Source: Aulosira sp. FACHB-615
GTDB lineage: Bacteria > Cyanobacteriota > Cyanobacteriia > Cyanobacteriales > Nostocaceae
Length of the DNA: 35,377 bases
Direction of reading: 5' to 3'
NCBI RefSeq assembly: GCF_014698045.1
Contig: NZ_JACJSE010000047.1
Span: forward strand, 1-35,377
Shown one piece after another: positions 1-8,725 of the stretch. Below the pieces are notes generated by a model. It ran no database searches. It was not told where the DNA came from and saw nothing but the letters and a program-made list of their open reading frames with translations. Made by a program: the position numbers and the translations under genes. The stretch's first letter is position 1. Each line of letters starts with the position of its first letter.

Positions 1-322
1 TCTAATGTGCCGTTGAATTCTCCTGATGTTAGGGTGACTGTTTGGGTTAAACCTGTGCTGGTGTTGGCATCACTGTCTAATGCGTCATTACTGCCTTGGT
101 TGGCTGGGGAGAACATAACCTGTGGGGGCTGTAAATCTAACTTGGTAGTCGCCTGGGGTTAAGCCACTAAATTGATAGCCACCACTACTATCTGTTGTGG
201 TTGTGGCGATGACATTGTTATTACTGGGGTTGATTAGTTCGACTGTGACTCCACCAACTCCGACTTCGCCTGTATCTTGAATGCCGTTGTTGTTGGCATC
301 GTTAAATACGAAGTCTCCTAAT
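1..322 (-). repeat. Intragenic tandem repeat copy of SdrD_B domain (matches 683-1004)
   Basis: Bases 1-322 repeat 683-1004 almost base for base (offset 682, changing to 684 after the 2-base deletion near 114). Neighbouring domains are less alike, so this is a recent domain-pair duplication or gene conversion within the gene. Confidence 0.85.
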
Positions 323-1977
323 GCTGCCGTTTTGTAGAACCCAGCATCAACTGTGGTGTCATTTTCTCCTGGTGACAGGTTGACTGTATCGGAGGTTAAT
401 CCATCACTATCAATGGCATCATTACTACCTACATTCCTGGGACTAATACCGTTGAAGCCTGTGGGTTGCACAAACTGGACTTGGTAATCTCCTGGTTGTA
501 GGTTGGTGAATGAGTACAGTCCATTACCATCGGTTGTGGTTGTGGCGATGATATTCCCGGCGGCATTCAACAGGTTGACTGTGGCATTGCCAATTCCTGC
601 TTCCCCGGCATCTTGAATGCCGTTGGCATTGCTGTCTTCAAAGACGAAATTCCCCAAACTGGCTAGGGCGACTAAGCCTGCATCTAGTGTGCCGTTGAAT
701 TCTCCTGATGTTAGGGTGACTGTTTGGGTTAAACCTGTGCTGGTGTTGGCATCACTGTCTAATGCGTCATTACTGCCTTGGTTGGCTGGGGAGAAACTAT
801 AACCTGTGGGGGCTGTGAATTTGACTTGGTAGTCTCCTGGGATTAAGCCACTAAATTGATAGCCACCACTACTATCTGTTGTGGTTGTGGCGATGACATT
901 GTTATTACTGGGGTTGATTAGTTCGACTGTGACTCCACCAACTCCGACTTCGCCTGTATCTTGAATGCCGTTGTTGTTGGCATCGTTAAATACGAAGTCT
1001 CCTAAACTGGCTTTTCTATAGATACCTGCATCAATAGTGCGATTGAACTCATTTGGATTTAGCTTGATGATTTGTGTCTGACCTGTGAGTGGGTCAGCAT
1101 CAGAATCGGTTGTATCATTACCTTGATTGGACTGTGTAAAGACAAAACCTGTTGGTAGGTTGCTAAAGGTAACTTTGTACTCTACACCAGGCACAAGAAG
1201 TGGAAATAGATAAGAACCATTGGCATCGGTGGTTGTAGCGACAGTAGTGTCATCTGCTGTACCAATTACACCATCTTTGCCGCCACCAGTGAGGGTAACA
1301 GTAACACCTGCCACACCCGCTTCATTGGCATCCTGAACGCCATTGGCATTGAGGTCTTCCCAGACAAAATCACCTAAAGCTGCCGTCTTGAGAATATTAA
1401 TCGTACTTTGTGCAATATTAGTTCCAGCTTGGTTCACAGGAACAACGATAATTGCAATATCTTGAGGTGTGCCATTTTGGCTAATGCCCGGTACAAAGCC
1501 TGCGCCATTTTGAAGGGCTGCATTAACCAGCTGAGTGACTCGATTTTGATTGTATGCCCCTACTGTACTTAATATCCCGGAAGAAAAGCTGTTCTCCAGT
1601 AGAGTCCAGATAGCTACCTGTAAATCGCCGGAAGTATAGGCACCGAAACCTCCAGAAGATATTTGTCCGACAAATTTTTGATTGATTAGCCAGTTGATCT
1701 CATCTAGGTTTTCGGGTTTATCAATGATCCCTGTGGGTAACGGGTCATCATAACTAGAATAAACTTGCGCTTGGTAGGTTTGCCCCGGAACTATAGTTTG
1801 ATTGGCATCAATGCAATAGGTGTCATATAGTCCATTGAGAAAATTACCGTTGCTGATTGTGAGATCCACGTAGCTTGGCCCATCACCACCAGAACCTGGA
1901 AAAGCGACTACGACATTTACATTGTTGTCTGGTAATGTTGACTTGAAAGCTTGCAATAGGTCATTAGTGAAAGACAT
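88..1977 (-). CDS. Large surface protein with thioester-like head and SdrD_B repeats; 3' part frameshifted and cut by window edge
   Basis: The ATG at 1977 is chosen over an upstream TTG because GGAG lies 7 bases before it. Residues 1-198 form a head domain with Cys55 (YCID) and Gln120 (LQVAIW), spaced like the Cys-Gln pair of thioester (TQxA) domains of bacterial adhesins. From residue 199 come SdrD_B-like beta-sandwich repeats, each opening with a GDFVxxDxNxNGxQD motif likely to bind calcium; three are complete and a fourth is begun. No N-terminal signal peptide is visible, so export would have to use another route (inferred). The frame stops at 88 after PTGY, but bases 1-112 still encode the expected repeat in another frame. 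Comparison with the near-identical copy at 683-1004 shows 2 bases missing near 114. The intact gene would continue beyond base 1. The repeat call is firm; the thioester call is tentative. Confidence 0.8.
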   Translation of the reverse strand: MSFTNDLLQAFKSTLPDNNVNVVVAFPGSGGDGPSYVDLTISNGNFLNGLYDTYCIDANQTIVPGQTYQAQVYSSYDDPLPTGIIDKPENLDEINWLINQKFVGQISSGGFGAYTSGDLQVAIWTLLENSFSSGILSTVGAYNQNRVTQLVNAALQNGAGFVPGISQNGTPQDIAIIVVPVNQAGTNIAQSTINILKTAALGDFVWEDLNANGVQDANEAGVAGVTVTLTGGGKDGVIGTADDTTVATTTDANGSYLFPLLVPGVEYKVTFSNLPTGFVFTQSNQGNDTTDSDADPLTGQTQIIKLNPNEFNRTIDAGIYRKASLGDFVFNDANNNGIQDTGEVGVGGVTVELINPSNNNVIATTTTDSSGGYQFSGLIPGDYQVKFTAPTGYSFSPANQGSNDALDSDANTSTGLTQTVTLTSGEFNGTLDAGLVALASLGNFVFEDSNANGIQDAGEAGIGNATVNLLNAAGNIIATTTTDGNGLYSFTNLQPGDYQVQFVQPTGFNGISPRNVGSNDAIDSDGLTSDTVNLSPGENDTTVDAGFYKTAALGDFVFNDANNNGIQDTGEVGVGGVTVELINPSNNNVIATTTTDSSGGYQFSGLTPGDYQVRFTAPTGYVLPSQPRQ

Positions 1978-2049
1978 TGAAAGGCTCCGCAAAATTAGAT
2001 TCAGCGAATCTAAGCGAGTCAAGAAAGTATAAATAAATGTAGGGAACAA

Positions 2050-2342
2050 TAGTCTCTAAAATATCATCTCAGTAATCTACGCAATTTTTTAACTTTAAAT
2101 ATTTTTTTAATCAAAACAACATACATTAGGGATGTCATTACACTGAGAAAATTTGTACTTGCTAAAAAAAATAGTGTATGGTATAAACTTTGTTGTGAAT
2201 ATATAAAAAATAATAAAGATAGTGTAGTGTATGCTTTAAACAATATGCTGGCATTACTATAAATTAATTTTATTGCCGAAAATAAACCCTACAAAAATGT
2301 GGGAATTAAACAAAATAATTTTGGCTATTTTAGTAATGTAAT
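2050..2342. other. AT-rich spacer upstream of the SdrD_B gene
   Basis: No convincing reading frame is seen here. It is strongly AT-rich and should hold the promoter of the leftward SdrD_B gene, but I cannot fix a -10/-35 pair. Confidence 0.4.
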
Positions 2343-2476
2343 AGGACTTACGCAGTGAGACGAAAAACCAAGGGTTTTGGGAAGGGTATAGGGGTGTATG
2401 TGTCCAAAACTCTTATACCCCACACCCTTTAACCCTTACACCCAGTCTCCGCAGAAAATTTTTGTGCGTAAGTCCT
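2343..2476. repeat. Dispersed inverted-repeat element, family 'AGGACTTACGCA', copy 1
   Basis: A 134-bp element bounded by a perfect 12-bp inverted repeat, AGGACTTACGCA at 2343-2354 and TGCGTAAGTCCT at 2465-2476. The interior is rich in ACCC/GGGT runs and carries no coding frame. Related copies lie at 16054 (truncated) and 24210 (interrupted). It is MITE-like in form; no transposase is nearby. Confidence 0.8.
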
Positions 2477-2570
2477 GATGTAATTCCGATTCACCTCGTT
2501 GGTGATCTCCAGCTAGAAAATTTTTGTTATTGGTTATTGCACAATTGTGATTTTTTTTGAATTGCCCATC

Positions 2571-5420
2571 CTACAGGTGTTGAGTATGGTGCAAGATATC
2601 AGGATCGCTTTTATGGTTGACTTTAGCAATCATTCGCTTTCGTAGTTCGTCGGCTATTAAGATGAACGGTGGACATAACAGTAAGATTAGCCAGTAAGAG
2701 GGTTGTAAAGGTGCAGTGGAGAAGATGGTTTGTAGGGTAGGAGAATAAATAATAGAGAGGATTAAGCACCATTCCACGGCAATTCCCGCCCAAATTAAGC
2801 GGTTGCTAAAAAAGCCTAAGCGCAAAATTGAAAAGCGTTCGGAACGACAGGCAAAAACGTTACCATCTTGGCAAGCGACAATTACAGCTAAGGTCATGGT
2901 TGTGGCTTGATGATAAATCGCCATTGTGGCTGCACTGGCTGAGTGTGAGAGAATACTGGGGCTGAGGGCTTGTAATTGGGGAATATTATAGCCATTCGTC
3001 CACCAGACAAAGAAAAATCCTGCCATACCTGCTAAACCTTCCAGGAGTCCTAAAAAGCAGTAAGCACGCAGGAGTAAGGGTAAATCTAAGAGTGGCTGGG
3101 ATTTTTTGCGCGGTGGTAATTCCATTGAACCGGCTTCGGGTTTTTCTGCACCTAAAGCTAGTGCAGGAATCATATCTGTACCTAAGTCAATGGCTAAGAT
3201 TTGCAAAATTAACAAAGCTGGTGGTATTTTCAGAAACACCATTGCCAGGAAAGGGAGAAACTCTGCCATGTTGGAGGCGAGAATATAAGTCATAAATTTG
3301 CGGATATTTTGATATACTGCCCTACCTTGTTCAATGGCGGAGACGATAGTGGCAAAATTATCATCGATGAGAACAATATCCGCAGCTTCGCGGGCAACAT
3401 CTGTACCACTGATTCCCATTGCGATGCCGATATTTGCTGCGCGTAAGGCAGGGGCATCGTTGACACCATCACCAGTTACAGCGACGATATGACCAAGGGT
3501 TTTGTATGCTTCCACTAATCTGAGTTTCTGTTCTGGCATGACTCTGGCAAATACCAAGCCAGTTTTGTGCTTGTGGAGGATTTGCCGTAATTGTGTATCT
3601 GAAAGATGTCCTAATTGTTCGCCTGTAATGATTTTAGCTTTGCCGTTGACTAAATTAATGCGATGAGCGATCGCAGCTGCTGTTAACCCATAATCACCTG
3701 TAATCATTGTCACCTGAATTCCGGCACGATGACAAAGAGCGATCGCATCCGCAACTTCTGGGCGCGGTGGGTCAATCATCGCCACTAATCCTAAAAAAGT
3801 CAAATCTTGTTCCAATAAATGATCATCTGGCTGGTTTAATTCTGCACTACCTTGACTTGTGGCTACTCCCAGAACACGATAACCTTGACTTGCTAGTTGA
3901 TCATTTGCGGCGATAATTTCCTCGCGCTGGGTTTGGGTCAGTTCCGGCTTTTCACCTGTGTGCCATAAATAGCGTGAATGTTGCAATACATCTAATGGTG
4001 CGCCTTTGGTAAAAATAAGATATTGAGAATTTTCTGTATTGTCTAACGGTAAATGTCCTTCTAATAAAACCGTCATCATCCGGCGGTGGGAATCAAACGG
4101 GATTTCTCTCCTTCTGGGTGCTTGGTGTTGCAAATCTTCCAAATTTAAACCAGCTTTAATTGCGGCTACTAATAACGCGGCTTCTGTGGGATCACCCAAT
4201 GCTTGCCATTGATGGGAATTGGGAGGATGATCTAACCGTGCATTAGAACAAAGCGCCGCACCAGCTAACATTAATTGCACTTGGGATTCATACTCAGGAG
4301 AGGGAATTTCTACTTCTCCCTTGGGTTCATAACCTACCCCAGTCACGTTAATTTGCGTATTAGGTATCCACAATTGGCGGACAGTCATTTCATTTTTCGT
4401 CAAAGTCCCGGTTTTGTCGGTGCAAATTACCGTTGTTGCACTAAGAGTTTCCACCGCAGATAAACGCCGCACTAAGGCATTTTTGGCAGCCATACGCTTG
4501 ACACCAATGGCTAAAGCTAAACTCACAGTAGGTAATAAGCCTTCAGGGACAAATGCCACAATAATCCCAATGGCAAAAATAAAACTTTCGCGTAGTTGCA
4601 TTCCCACCAGCAACTTAGTCAGGAGAAATATCACCACCCCCATACTCAAAGCAATGATAGTGATGATGTGAACGACTCTGGAAATCTGCACTTCTAAAGT
4701 GCTGGCTTCTCGTTGCACATTGGCGGTGAGACGGGCGACTTGACCAAATTCTGTATGTGTACCCGTTGCATATACCACCGCCAGTCCGCGACCGGCGGCG
4801 ACGGTAGAACCTGCAAATACTAAGTTACTGGCTTCGGAAGCATGAATATTGAGTACGGTGACAGGTTCGCTAATGCGGGGAACTGGCAAAGATTCTCCGG
4901 TAAGGATGGAGACATCGACATATAAAGACTGACTTTCCACAAGTCTGGCATCGGCGGAGATTTTATCACCTTCTTCTAACTGCATCACATCGCCGCTAAC
5001 TAATTCACGGGTAGGAATCACAGTTAATTTGCCATCCCGATAAACTTTGGCTTGAGAAGGTAAGATTTTTTTCAGGGCTGATAAAGCTTTTTCCGCTTGA
5101 AACTCCTGCCAAAAACTGAAAATAGCATTAATCCAAATAACTGCCCAAATTGCCCAGCCTAATTCCGGTGTTTGGGAAATAAACGCTAAAATTCCCGCCA
5201 CCCACAACAGCAACGCCATAAAATGCGTTAATTGGTCAATAAAACGCAGAATTAATGGTCGGGTTTGCGGTTCGGGAAGTTCGTTATAACCAGATTGTTT
5301 TAATCTTAAATTAGCTTCTGCCTCGCTGATACCTTGGGGAGTTGTGGTGAGAGTTTTGTAGACATCTGTAGGTGTCAGCGTCCAAATATGAGAGTTTGCA
5401 TGAGAATTTGCATTCATCAT
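2571..5420 (-). CDS. P-type cation-transporting ATPase, P2C (Na+,K+-ATPase-like) subgroup
   Basis: A 949-residue inner-membrane ion pump. In order: N-terminal cation-ATPase domain, TGES actuator loop (174-177), TM4 with VPEGLLPTV (Glu293), phosphorylation site DKTGTLT (Asp335), nucleotide domain with KGAP, hinge GDGVNDAP (650-657), and C-terminal helices. TM5 SNMAEFLPFL and TM6 AIDLGTDMIPALALG (Asp745, Asp749) match Na+,K+-ATPase (IDLGTD) rather than SERCA (NLVTDG), so P2C-type Na+/K+ or H+ transport is more likely than Ca2+ transport; annotation pipelines may still call it a calcium ATPase. No beta-subunit gene is visible. ATG at 5420 has AGGA 8 bases upstream. Length is normal for the family. 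The gene stands alone on the minus strand. Confidence 0.9.
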   Translation of the reverse strand: MMNANSHANSHIWTLTPTDVYKTLTTTPQGISEAEANLRLKQSGYNELPEPQTRPLILRFIDQLTHFMALLLWVAGILAFISQTPELGWAIWAVIWINAIFSFWQEFQAEKALSALKKILPSQAKVYRDGKLTVIPTRELVSGDVMQLEEGDKISADARLVESQSLYVDVSILTGESLPVPRISEPVTVLNIHASEASNLVFAGSTVAAGRGLAVVYATGTHTEFGQVARLTANVQREASTLEVQISRVVHIITIIALSMGVVIFLLTKLLVGMQLRESFIFAIGIIVAFVPEGLLPTVSLALAIGVKRMAAKNALVRRLSAVETLSATTVICTDKTGTLTKNEMTVRQLWIPNTQINVTGVGYEPKGEVEIPSPEYESQVQLMLAGAALCSNARLDHPPNSHQWQALGDPTEAALLVAAIKAGLNLEDLQHQAPRRREIPFDSHRRMMTVLLEGHLPLDNTENSQYLIFTKGAPLDVLQHSRYLWHTGEKPELTQTQREEIIAANDQLASQGYRVLGVATSQGSAELNQPDDHLLEQDLTFLGLVAMIDPPRPEVADAIALCHRAGIQVTMITGDYGLTAAAIAHRINLVNGKAKIITGEQLGHLSDTQLRQILHKHKTGLVFARVMPEQKLRLVEAYKTLGHIVAVTGDGVNDAPALRAANIGIAMGISGTDVAREAADIVLIDDNFATIVSAIEQGRAVYQNIRKFMTYILASNMAEFLPFLAMVFLKIPPALLILQILAIDLGTDMIPALALGAEKPEAGSMELPPRKKSQPLLDLPLLLRAYCFLGLLEGLAGMAGFFFVWWTNGYNIPQLQALSPSILSHSASAATMAIYHQATTMTLAVIVACQDGNVFACRSERFSILRLGFFSNRLIWAGIAVEWCLILSIIYSPTLQTIFSTAPLQPSYWLILLLCPPFILIADELRKRMIAKVNHKSDPDILHHTQHL

Positions 5421-5465
5421 AAACCCATTCCTGGTCTCAGGAGCAATTTAGTTTTCGTATCTTAG

Positions 5466-5648
5466 ATGCAGAGTTTACACCTGTTCATCTGCCTAAGAGG
5501 GCTTTTGCAAGAAAAATTATCCGCAAATGCGATCGCGCGGGAAATCAACGACCGTAAAGGTGAGGTTAATGCACTAGGCAATCTCGGTGTTGCTTACAAA
5601 GTGAAACGGTATAAGATTTGGGGGATTCTCCTCCAAACCCCCGATTGA
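5466..5648 (+). pseudogene. Remnant of a tetratricopeptide-repeat gene
   Basis: This 60-codon frame contains AIAREINDRKGEVNALGNLG, typical of the TPR units of cyanobacterial CHAT/TPR proteins (AREIGDRxGExNALGNLGxAY). Only one unit survives, and the flanking codons have no TPR pattern. The end runs into a repeat-like sequence rich in G and C runs, with a small hairpin GGGACG/CGTCCC at 5649-5664. It looks like debris from a larger gene rather than a functional small protein. Confidence 0.55.
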
Positions 5649-5755
5649 GGGACGTAACCGTCCCCCAAACTCCCTGCAAAATCATTTTTTCGTTTTTTGT
5701 TGTGTCATTTTTATGTAACTTCTATACATTCATTTGTGGAAATGTCTCATTATGA

Positions 5756-7393
5756 TCATATTTTCCTCTGCTGTCTAACCGGATTCATCCACACTTCTAA
5801 CTTGCTAAATGCTTGGGAAGAAAGCAGTGTCAAACATAGATAAACCAAGGCTATAGCAGCGTAAATTTCAAAGGAGCGATAGTTACTAGCGATAATGAGT
5901 TGTCCTTTACGTAGCAATTCTTCAAAACCAATAACTGAAACTAAGCTGGTATCTTTTAATAAGCTAATAAATTCATTACCCAAAGGTGGAATCATCCGCC
6001 GAAAAGCTTGGGGAAAAATTACATAGCGCATTATTTCTACAGCACTTAAACCAAGTGATTCTGCTGCTTCGGTTTGTCCTGTTTCAATTGATTGAATCCC
6101 CGCGCGGACAATTTCGGCAATATAGGCGGCGCTATTCAAAGTTAAAGCAATTACACCAGCTACAAAAGGATTAAAGCTAAAGGTAAAACCAAGTTGTTGC
6201 ACCAGTGCGGGTATACCAAAGTAAATCATAAAAATTTGGACTAGCAAAGGTGTGCCGCGAAAAAAATCTATATACGCTCTGGCTAACCAACGCACAGGTT
6301 TAATCTGAGAAAGGCGAATAATGCCAATTAAGGAACCACTGACTAAGCCTAAAATTACCGAAATAACTGTTATTTGGAGAGTGACAAATGCACCTTGTAA
6401 CAGTAGAGGAAAAGCTCGCCAAATTACATTTAATGATGTGAATATATTAGCTTTATTTCCATTAACCTGATTTGCAAAGGGAGACTTAGCGGGTAATGAT
6501 GGTGCTTCAGCCTTAAACCATTTTTTGTAGATTTGGGAATACGCGCCATTCTTGAGAATTTTATCTAAACCATCGTTAATCAGTGTTAAATTAGGCGAAT
6601 TTTTCGCTGTGGCAATTCCATAATATTCTTCTGTGAGCAATTGTTGAATAATTTTAATCCCTTGCAAGTTACCTGTATTAATGGCATATAACGTCACAGG
6701 TGCATCATTAATGACTGCATCCACATTCCCATTGACTAATTCTTGCAAAGCTAAAGGTGCAGAATCAAAACTGCGAATCTGCACACCGGGAATACTTTTG
6801 GCTTTTTCTGCACCTGTTGTCCCAATTTGGACGGCTAGTTTTTTATTCTTGAGACTATCTAAATTAGTAATATCTTGATTGTTGTTACGAACTGCGATCG
6901 CTAACCCCGCCTTAAAATAAGGACGGGAAAAATCAACTGTTTTGGTGCGTTCTGCGGTAATTGTAATGGAACTTATCGCCGCATCGATGGTTTTAGCTTG
7001 GACTGCGGGGATAATCCCATCAAAAGGAATGCTTTGAAAATTTACTTTAAAATTAGCAGCAGAGGCGATCGCATTCATCAAATCATAAGAAAAACCCTGC
7101 AATTCTCCATTTGGGCTTTTAAACTCAAACGGCGGAAAGGCTGGTTCAGTTGCTACTCGTAAAGTTTTGCCAATGCTATCATTCACACTACAGCCAGTTA
7201 GTAAGACACAACTCACACTAACCACAAACAACCAGCGCCACCAACGCCTAAAATTTAATCTAATAATATGTCTGAGAAGTATTAAATATTTTGCTTGATC
7301 CCCCCTAGCCCCCCTTAAAAAGGGGGGAAAATGAATCAAAGTCCCCCTTTTTAACGGGGATTTAGGGGGATCTATAGGTTTCAAATACAACAT
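5756..7393 (-). CDS. Polar amino-acid ABC transporter, fused substrate-binding protein and permease
   Basis: A 545-residue fusion. Residues 65-68 (LTGC) are a lipobox after a hydrophobic stretch, so the binding domain (about 75-300, family 3 solute-binding: RVATEPAFPPFEF, GFSYDLMNAI) is likely a lipoprotein outside the membrane. Residues about 320-540 are a GlnP/HisM-type permease with the EAA loop (AESLGLSAVEIMRYVIFPQAFR). Such fusions are known as BgtB in Synechocystis; glutamine or basic amino acids are the likely substrates, inferred from family. The start is ATG 7393 with AGGA 10 bases upstream; no later ATG precedes the lipobox. Residues about 8-32 are encoded by a dispersed repeat and give an odd leader. 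The partner ATPase gene diverges only 37 bp away. Confidence 0.88.
   Translation of the reverse strand: MLYLKPIDPPKSPLKRGTLIHFPPFLRGARGDQAKYLILLRHIIRLNFRRWWRWLFVVSVSCVLLTGCSVNDSIGKTLRVATEPAFPPFEFKSPNGELQGFSYDLMNAIASAANFKVNFQSIPFDGIIPAVQAKTIDAAISSITITAERTKTVDFSRPYFKAGLAIAVRNNNQDITNLDSLKNKKLAVQIGTTGAEKAKSIPGVQIRSFDSAPLALQELVNGNVDAVINDAPVTLYAINTGNLQGIKIIQQLLTEEYYGIATAKNSPNLTLINDGLDKILKNGAYSQIYKKWFKAEAPSLPAKSPFANQVNGNKANIFTSLNVIWRAFPLLLQGAFVTLQITVISVILGLVSGSLIGIIRLSQIKPVRWLARAYIDFFRGTPLLVQIFMIYFGIPALVQQLGFTFSFNPFVAGVIALTLNSAAYIAEIVRAGIQSIETGQTEAAESLGLSAVEIMRYVIFPQAFRRMIPPLGNEFISLLKDTSLVSVIGFEELLRKGQLIIASNYRSFEIYAAIALVYLCLTLLSSQAFSKLEVWMNPVRQQRKI
7297..7372. repeat. Palindromic GATCCCCC repeat inside the coding start of the permease gene
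   Basis: A 76-bp imperfect inverted repeat begins GATCCCCCC and ends GGGGGATC, with inner CCCCCTT/AAGGGGG arms. It is a common cyanobacterial intergenic type. Here it is read in frame as residues about 8-32 of the transporter (DPPKSPLKRG...). Confidence 0.8.
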
Positions 7394-7430
7394 CAGAAAA
7401 TTTTCCTAATCATCTTATTTATAATGGGCT

Positions 7431-8186
7431 ATGAAAAATTCTAACCCTATCATTATTTTTGAAAATATTGAAAAAAACTTTGGTTCCCTCAAAGTTCTTA
7501 AAGGAATCACTGGCGAAATTCAGTCAGGGGAAGTTGTGGCGGTGATTGGTACCTCTGGTTGTGGTAAAAGTACCTTACTGCGATGCTTCAATCGCCTGGA
7601 ACGTATTGATCACGGTTCTTTGGTAGTGAATGGGATTGAATTATCACAATCTCATTTCAACAGTCAACAACTGCGCCAACTCCGTACCCAAGTCGGGATG
7701 GTTTTTCAACAATTCAATTTATTTCCTCACCTCAGCGTCTTGGAAAATCTCACACTTGCGCCGCGTAAAGTTTTAGGCAAAACCGCCAAAGAAAGCGCCC
7801 AACTCGCAGGGTTATATTTAGAAAAAGTTGGTTTATTTGATAAAGCCTCGGCTTATCCCGAACAACTATCTGGTGGACAAAAACAAAGAGTTGCGATCGC
7901 TCGTAGCTTATGTATGAATCCCCAGATTATGCTATTTGATGAACCTACCAGCGCCTTAGATCCCGAACTTGTCGGTGAAGTTTTACAAGTGATGCAGCAA
8001 TTAGCCGCCGAGGGAATGACAATGGTAGTCGTCACTCATGAAATGCAATTTGCCAAAGAAGTTGCCCATCGGGTGATATTTATGGATCAAGGCATAGTAG
8101 CAGAACAAGGCGCAGCTTACGAAGTGATCACAAATCCAAAAAGCGATCGCCTACGTACCTTCCTTAGCCGCCTCTATGAAGTGTGA
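7431..8186 (+). CDS. Polar amino-acid ABC transporter ATP-binding protein
   Basis: A 251-residue ATPase of the GlnQ/HisP type. It shows Walker A GTSGCGKS (40-47), Q-loop VFQQFNLFPH, signature LSGGQKQR (146-153), Walker B IMLFDEP (166-172) and the switch His in VVTHEM. Length is normal. It should power the fused binding-protein/permease encoded divergently 37 bp away, forming one importer at the inner membrane. The spacer is too short for two independent ordinary promoters, so each promoter probably overlaps the other gene's 5' end. The stop codon lies in a heptamer array (8177-8211). Confidence 0.92.
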   Translation: MKNSNPIIIFENIEKNFGSLKVLKGITGEIQSGEVVAVIGTSGCGKSTLLRCFNRLERIDHGSLVVNGIELSQSHFNSQQLRQLRTQVGMVFQQFNLFPHLSVLENLTLAPRKVLGKTAKESAQLAGLYLEKVGLFDKASAYPEQLSGGQKQRVAIARSLCMNPQIMLFDEPTSALDPELVGEVLQVMQQLAAEGMTMVVVTHEMQFAKEVAHRVIFMDQGIVAEQGAAYEVITNPKSDRLRTFLSRLYEV

Positions 8187-8211
8187 AGTCTGAAGTATGA
8201 AGTATGAAATT
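8177..8211. repeat. Five tandem heptamers (TGAAGTN) across the ATPase stop codon
   Basis: Units TGAAGTG, TGAAGTC, TGAAGTA, TGAAGTA and TGAAATT run in series. The TGA at 8184-8186, the first three bases of the second unit, is the stop of the ATPase gene. This is an STRR-type array. Confidence 0.75.
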
Positions 8212-8257
8212 TTATTCATTCTCCTACCTTTTACCTTTTGACCAATGACTAATAACT

Positions 8258-8434
8258 CTACAAATATTCCCGCAAGAAATCAAATGGATCATCTTCCCAA
8301 CAAGGTTCAGGTGTCCTCAAGTGCAAATTTTTGTTGATGTCGGCTTCAATTTCGTCGCAGTCTTCCCTGTCAAATAGTTCTATCAACGCTTTCCAGTCGC
8401 GCTGTCTCAGGGAATTTAACGCAGGTGCATACAT
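8258..8434 (-). CDS. Small hypothetical acidic protein
   Basis: A 58-residue frame starting at ATG 8434 (MYAPALNSLRQRDW...). A TTG 10 codons upstream also keeps the frame open, but neither start has a clear ribosome binding site. The sequence is acidic, rich in D/E and W (WKALIELFDREDCDEIEADI), with no signal or membrane segment, and looks like a folded helical protein. I do not recognise the family. It is convergent with the amino-acid ATPase gene. Confidence 0.5.
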   Translation of the reverse strand: MYAPALNSLRQRDWKALIELFDREDCDEIEADINKNLHLRTPEPCWEDDPFDFLREYL

Positions 8435-8725
8435 CTGAAAATTAATTAGGGAGTTCACACGCAAAATTTGAGTTGAGTTGTGTACTGAATTTGTCGCCTG
8501 ACTAGTAAACCACCATATTTTAACTTGGTATATGTAGATCCAATACGATTCAATTGCTCAATTATTAATCGGTTGATCTTGGTTGTAGAAGTCGTCAAGT
8601 TTGCACCCTTACACCCTGGACATTTAATAATCTGTCTTTCACTGAACACAAGAATCGATGGCTACTAAGTAGTATTTCAAACAAAATCAACTGATCCCAG
8701 GAAAAAATGATTAAATTGCAATTAT

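Noticed and set aside
8455..8649. 64-codon minus-strand frame with a CPGC motif (MFSERQIIKCPGCKG...)
   Set aside because: It has only a GTG start without a ribosome site, a single Cys pair, and a basic low-information tail. Not enough to call a zinc-ribbon protein.
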